NCBI GenBank assembly: GCA_017893485.1 | Contig: CM030365.1 | Coordinates: 45,874,458-45,938,457 of the forward strand | Reading direction: 5' to 3' | DNA from: Hemerocallis citrina | Lineage: Eukaryota; Streptophyta; Magnoliopsida; Asparagales; Asphodelaceae | DNA length: 64,000 bases | Part shown: piece after piece, positions 59,457 through 64,000 of the stretch | Position numbering within the stretch: position 1 is the first letter of the stretch | Layout: each line of letters starts with the position of its first letter | The notes under the pieces: model-generated | Database searches by the model: none | The model's input: only the letters and a program-made list of their open reading frames with translations | Told to the model about the DNA's origin: nothing | Position numbers and translations under genes: made by a program

Positions 59457-61638
59457 TGTATATCTTAGTACTTCCAGGATGTACCGACAAAAGAGTAGCA
59501 TGCGCCTCCTGAAGAATTCTCTCTTTCAGGTCCGCCTGATTTGGAACACATAGTCTATCTTCGAACCACAGCACTCCATCCCTGATTTGAAATCCGGACA
59601 ACCTGCCAGTACCAACCTACTCCTTCATCTCCAAGATATCACCATCAACCTCCTGACTTGCAATGATCCTTCCATTCAAAGTAGGCTGAAGCCTCAACTG
59701 AGCTAAAGATGCTCCCAATCCTTGTAAGACAACTTCAATACCTGCTCGGTTCAATTCTTCCATCAGATGCTTCTGAGTTGTAATCAAACTGGATAAACTG
59801 CTCTTGCGACTAAGTGCATCAGCAACAACATTAGCTTTCCCAGGATGATATTTGATCTCAGGTCGCATGTCCTCAAGTACTTCCAACCATCTTCGCTGCC
59901 TCAAATTCAGATCCTTCTGCTGATATATGTACTTCAAACTCTTGTGGTCTGTGTACATGTTCAATTTCTCACCGTACACGTAGTGTCTCCATTGCTTCAG
60001 GGCAAAGATAATCGCAGCCAACTCCAGATCATGATTCGGATAATTCTTCTCATGCGGTCTTAGTTGCCTAGACCCATAAGCGATTACTCTTCCTTCTTGC
60101 ATTAAGACACAACCAAGCCCATGATGTGAAGCATTACTGTAAACATCATACTCAACACCTGCTCTAGGCAAAGCCAAAAAAGGTGCAGTAGTCAGTTTCT
60201 CTTTCAACTCCTGAAAGCTCGCCTCACATTGCTCAGTCCACTTGAAGTTCACATTCTTCTTGGTCAAACTAGTAAGCGGCACAGCTAACTGAGCATAACC
60301 TTGAATGAATCTCCTGTAGTATCCAGTTAATCCAAGAAAACTTCTGACTTCCTTCACTGTAGTAGGCCTAGCCCAATCTCTCACTGCCTCTATCTTCTGA
60401 GGGTCAGTTGCCACTCCCTCCTTAGAAAGGATGTGACCTAGGAATGCCACTTCAGATTTCCAGAAATCACACTTGGATAGCTTGGCATACAACTCCTGCT
60501 CTTCCAGCTTCTTCAAAACTGCTGCTAGATGCTCGGTGTGCTCCTCTTCTGAATTGGAGTACACGAGGATATCATTGATAAACACCACGACGAAAGAATC
60601 AATGAACGGCTTTAGAACTCTGTTCATCAAATTCATGAAGATTGCGGGTGCATTCGTCACTCCAAATGGCATAACTAAGAATTCGTAATGCCCATGTCGA
60701 GTTCTAAACGCAGTTTTGTGTACATCTTCAGCTTTCACTCGAACTTGGTGATATCCTGATCGAAGATCTATTTTGGAGAAAACAGCTGCTCATTGTAGAC
60801 GATCGAACAAGTCATCAATTCGGGAAATAGGATACTTATTTTGAACAGTGGCCTTATTTAGCTCTCGGTAATCGATACACATTCTCATTGATCCATCCTT
60901 CTTCTTTACCAAAAGCACTGGTGCTCCCTAAGGTGATGCACTAGGTTGAATAAAGCCTTTCTCCAACAGTTCCTCAATCTGCCGTTTCCCTACATCCTGT
61001 TCCACTGGAGCCATCCTATACGATGCCTTAGAAATGGGTGCACTTCCCGGTTGAAGGGTGATGCTGAACTCTACATCACATTGCGGGGGTAACCCAGGAA
61101 AATCATCCAAGAACACAGTCGGATAGTCCCGAACCACAGGAATCCTTTGCACTTCCACAGGAATCTCTTTCTTGCGGATAGCTGCCACTAGCCTAGAACA
61201 CTTCTTCTTTCCTTGGAAATTGACTTCAGGTCCACCTGGAGCCTTCACTGTTACTGTCTTGGTCTTGCACTCGATGCTTGCACTGTACACCGACATCCAA
61301 TCAATGCTAATGATAACATCGACTCCCAAGATAGTCAGCTCGATTAGATCAATTCCGAAGATTCTGTCTCCAATCACAATCTCGCAATCCGCATAGTACC
61401 GATCAGTGGTTAAAGTTTCCCCCGATGGAGTAGCTACTGCTAAGATCTTGCCTGGAACAATCTTCGGTTCAACTCCCAACACTATAGCAAATTTAGGAGA
61501 CACAAAAGTATGAGAGGATCCAGTATTGAACAAAACAACAGCTTTCATTCCATTCAAATAAAGTTCTCCTGTTACATAATATACACTCATTACGTAACAG
61601 TTCACTAAATAAACGGGAAAAAGAAACAACATGAACCT
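59457..61638 (-). pseudogene. pol: Tekay-3 pol, protease-RT-RNase H part
   Basis: Homologous to residues 1 to about 715 of Tekay-1 Pol. The protease is NTGSSHTF in place of DTGSSHTF, so the catalytic Asp is lost. The RT active site reads FINDILVYS where Tekay-1 has FIDDILVYS, also inactivating. Stops occur near 60928 (a Trp codon turned TAG), 60790-60792 (TGA) and 59616 (a Gln codon turned TAG). RNase H reads YSNASHHG where Tekay-1 has YSDASHRG. The frame upstream is continuous with the conserved gag TAG at 61639-61641. The break at 59456 is the copia insertion. Confidence 0.9.
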
Positions 61639-62649
61639 CTAAACATCCGCCCTCGTACCAGTGATGACATGATCCACCTCATCGGCATCAGCTTCGGTCA
61701 AGCCAAATACTCGCCCTTGTTGGTACGGTCGCTTTCCAGTCTGCTGCATTGGTACATTGCGATTTCCATTCCGTGGCTTGAGGCATTGGGATTGGTAATG
61801 TCCCGTCTCACCACAGTTGAAGCAATTTACCGCAGGAGGTCTCACCACATTGTCCCTGGGTCCTCCAACCACATTAATACCGTTCGCCCCTATCGGTTTG
61901 AACCTTTGTGCAGATGGTTGTCCCTTGAAATTCCCAAAATTTGCGGGCCTCTTTCCAGACTGCCAGTTGTTCCTCCAATTCTGAACAACATGAAACTGCT
62001 CCATGTCTGCTTCCGTGGCTGCCGCGCACTTGACCAACTTGTCGAATCTTCTGATACCAAGAGGTATCATCCGGGACCTCAAGCTCGGCCTCAATCCATG
62101 CTCGAACTTACGAGCTTTCTTCGCCTCATCCATCACTAATTCAGGAGCATACCTAGAGAGCTGAGTAAATTTGGTCTCGTACTCTCTAACTGACATGCCA
62201 CCTTGTTGCAGTGATAGAAACTCCATAGCCTTCTTCTCCTGGACGTCTGAAGGAAAGTAATGACTGCGGAATTCCTCCAAAAATTCCTCCCAGCCAAGAA
62301 CAATACCTCCCATTGTCCGCTTCATCGACTGCCACCACACAGCCGCATCCTTCTCAAGTCGCAGAGTGGCCAACTTCACCTTGCTGCCTTCAGGGGTCTC
62401 CAAGACTTCGAATATAGTCTCTACCTGCCTGATCCAGTTGTCAGCCGCGTCAGGGTCTGACTTTCCTTCAAACACCGGTGGTTTCATTCATTTGAATGAT
62501 TCCACGAGTTTGATTGCTTCGGGCACCAGATTCGCAGGTACCCTTCCTTGGTTCTGATCCATGGCTACGGTGTTGAGTGTCTGATAGACCCTCGCGAGTT
62601 CCGTTTCCAAGTCCAGACCTTCACCATTTCTTGCTCTTCGTCCAGCCAT
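61639..62649 (-). pseudogene. gag: Tekay-3 gag
   Basis: Aligned with Tekay-1 gag from MAGRRARNGEG (62649) to the terminal TAG. The zinc knuckle is intact (CFNCGETGHYQSQC). One TGA at 62488-62490 replaces an Arg codon just before MKPPVFEG. Otherwise open and highly similar to Tekay-1. Confidence 0.88.
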
Positions 62650-62795
62650 GTTCTGATGCAAAAGATCCATTAAATTCGAAGTGTGAAATATGAACTTTTA
62701 AGTCAATATTTCCATTTCATTGAATTTCAAACTTTATACATTCGAATTTAAAACATTTTTGACATCAAAATGAAAGCAATAGACGATACAAGGGT

Positions 62796-63218
62796 CTAAC
62801 ACCTACGGTTCCTCTTCGTTTCACGAAGTTCTCCCCGTAGTTCTTCAATTTTTTCCTTTAGCACATCGGTCATATTTTTCCTCTTCTCGAGTTCCCATAC
62901 ACGATGACTGAGAACCGCAAAATCATCCTTGCGCTTTGCCAACTGAGCCTCCAATAGTCCGACTCTCTCCTGCAGTGTTTCTATCTGCCTCTAAAGAGAT
63001 ATCACAAGACTACTTGGAACGGGTTCTTCTTCTTCGTTAGAAGAGTCATCAGATGAGTCCGGAGGTGGGGTGATCTCTCGGGACTCAGGCCATTCCTCTC
63101 CGTCGGAGTCTGCTTGCCCTGGGTAGTACTCTTCCTTGGAATCTGCTTGTCCAGGATAATAATCTTCCTCTATGATATGCCAATTTTCGTCTCCAGCAGG
63201 GTCGAAGTGATCAGCCAT
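62796..63218 (-). pseudogene. Leader ORF of Tekay-3
   Basis: Counterpart of the 141-residue leader ORF of Tekay-1, starting MADHFDPAGDENWH and ending KRNRRC (140 codons plus stop). The acidic repeats, the PPPDSSDDSS motif and the coiled coil are kept. The only disabling change seen is a TAG at 62991-62993 where Tekay-1 has a Gln codon. The rest of the frame stays open, which suggests coding function before this copy died. Confidence 0.75.
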
Positions 63219-63361
63219 CTTAGAAATAGGGAGGAAGAAGCACAAATCATAGAGCAACACAAATGTAAGTAACTTACATTTAAATCTCTAGACTCAAACA
63301 CACACTCTAATGTCCACTTCTAGGGTGTCGTTCCTTATAAATTTGTACTAGTGTAAAGCGT

Positions 63362-63374
63362 GGCTCTAATACCA
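63362..63374 (-). promoter_or_regulatory. Tekay-3 primer-binding site (one mismatch)
   Basis: The reverse strand reads TGGTATTAGAGCC, one transition from the initiator-Met PBS of Tekay-1, three bases from the LTR. Confidence 0.85.
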
Positions 63375-63377
63375 CTC

Positions 63378-64000
63378 TGTAACGCCCCAAATTCCAAAAA
63401 TACACTGAATTAGAGATTCCACAGGATCTTTACACTTCTTTCGTACAATTTTACAAGGAATTTAAAACTTTTCACTTTACATCAGAGTTACATGAAAACT
63501 TTACACTTTACATTTTACAGCGGAAGCAAATTTACAACATTTATATAAAAGTACATCAACATTTGAATAATCTCTAAGTATCTGTTCTTCTTTAATCTTT
63601 ATCATGTCATTTACCCTGCATAAAAAACTGTGGGTACCTCAGTTTATTCAACCGACGAACATTATACACGGCCATCCTCTCTATGCCGGAAATAGTATAA
63701 CTGATTTTCCATATTTAACAAACACAAACTTGCCACATATCAAACTAAATGGAATACCCTATTGATGTCGTGTTGTGATTGTGCACTTAGTCCTTAATGC
63801 AATTATTTATATTATATGACACTAATGCACACTTGTTCGGATTCTATGCATCCCATACTACATAGGTCCGAGGGCAAGCCTCTTAATCGTTTTTCATCTT
63901 GTAGGTTTCAATCCCTCGTCATGACTTAATCTACTACTGTAACTACGGTAAGTATCCTAGATGATCTATGAGTACAAGCTCAAGTACAGAAAACCTGGAG
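63378..64000 (-). repeat. Tekay-3 5' LTR, first 623 bp only
   Basis: Starts TGTAACGCCCC and runs off the window. It aligns with 41696-42318, with about 19 substitutions. Confidence 0.9.

Larger units (their letters stand above)
41696..64000 (-). mobile_element. Tekay-3: older Tekay element, right end outside window
   Basis: Same family as Tekay-1. The left flank is TAGAT (41691-41695); the matching TSD lies past the window. It contains a 3' LTR (41696-46174, with D inside), pol pieces, gag, leader ORF, PBS and the first 623 bp of the 5' LTR. Solo LTR E and the copia element split pol. About 19 differences over the comparable 0.62 kb of LTR (about 3%) make it clearly older than Tekay-1 and the copia. 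At least seven stops or frameshifts are seen in its genes. Confidence 0.9.

Noticed and set aside
59457..63218. Methylation-type (C-to-T) bias as the cause of the Tekay-3 stops
   Set aside because: The stops seen include A-to-T and G-to-T changes as well as C-to-T and G-to-A, so no single process is supported by this small sample.

Overview
This window is repeat-rich nuclear DNA from a flowering plant, probably a eudicot with a large genome; the species cannot be named from it. The evidence is stacked LTR retrotransposons of the Ty3/gypsy Tekay (chromodomain) and Tat lineages plus a Ty1/copia element, initiator-Met-tRNA primer sites, 5-bp target-site duplications (TSDs) and plant-style GT..AG introns. 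No host gene could be identified. Almost every long open frame belongs to a retroelement or is a shadow of one.

Layout. 1-1222 is the end of a diverged LTR, and 1223-3221 is AT-rich DNA with a few exon-like islands but no recognised gene. From 3222 to the end the window is one nest. The oldest layer is two Tat-lineage elements in minus orientation. Element X has its 3' LTR at 3222-17737 and an antisense gene at 17910-19574. Element Y has its 3' LTR at 19575-29309, an antisense gene at 29490-40853 and a minus-strand pol C-terminus at 41612-41695. Later insertions split both. Tekay-1 (5488-17370, TSD GATCT) sits in the X LTR. Solo LTR A (20089-26943), carrying solo LTR A2 (23521-26839), sits in the Y LTR. 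Solo LTRs B (30812-34181) and C (35716-40502) sit in Y's antisense gene. Tekay-3 (41696 to beyond 64000) sits in Y's pol. Tekay-3 itself carries solo LTR D (43144-44335), solo LTR E (47150-50360) and a complete copia element (50686-59451).

Element biology. Tekay-1 looks recent and possibly competent: its 3327-bp LTRs differ at about 16 sites by eye, and PBS, PPT, gag and pol are intact. It has two unusual features. One is an acidic/coiled-coil ORF upstream of gag that is also kept, apart from one nonsense codon, in Tekay-3. The other is a single in-frame TAG between gag and pol, present in both copies. The copia element encodes one uninterrupted 1326-aa polyprotein; its 1475-bp LTRs differ at about 19 sites plus 2 indels. 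Tekay-3 is older (about 19 differences over the 0.62 kb of LTR that can be compared) and its genes are broken.

Most interesting signals: (1) the Tat LTRs contain 100-115-bp tandem repeats, each unit with a hairpin and an ACGTGGC (ABRE/G-box-like) core, lying between a minus-strand element promoter and a plus-strand promoter for the antisense gene; (2) the conserved leader ORF of the Tekay family; (3) the conserved gag-pol stop followed by an acceptor-like pyrimidine tract; (4) two tRNA-like A-box/B-box modules in each complete Tekay LTR; (5) solo LTRs A, A2 and B, which share conserved islands around a slot filled by a different tandem repeat in each.
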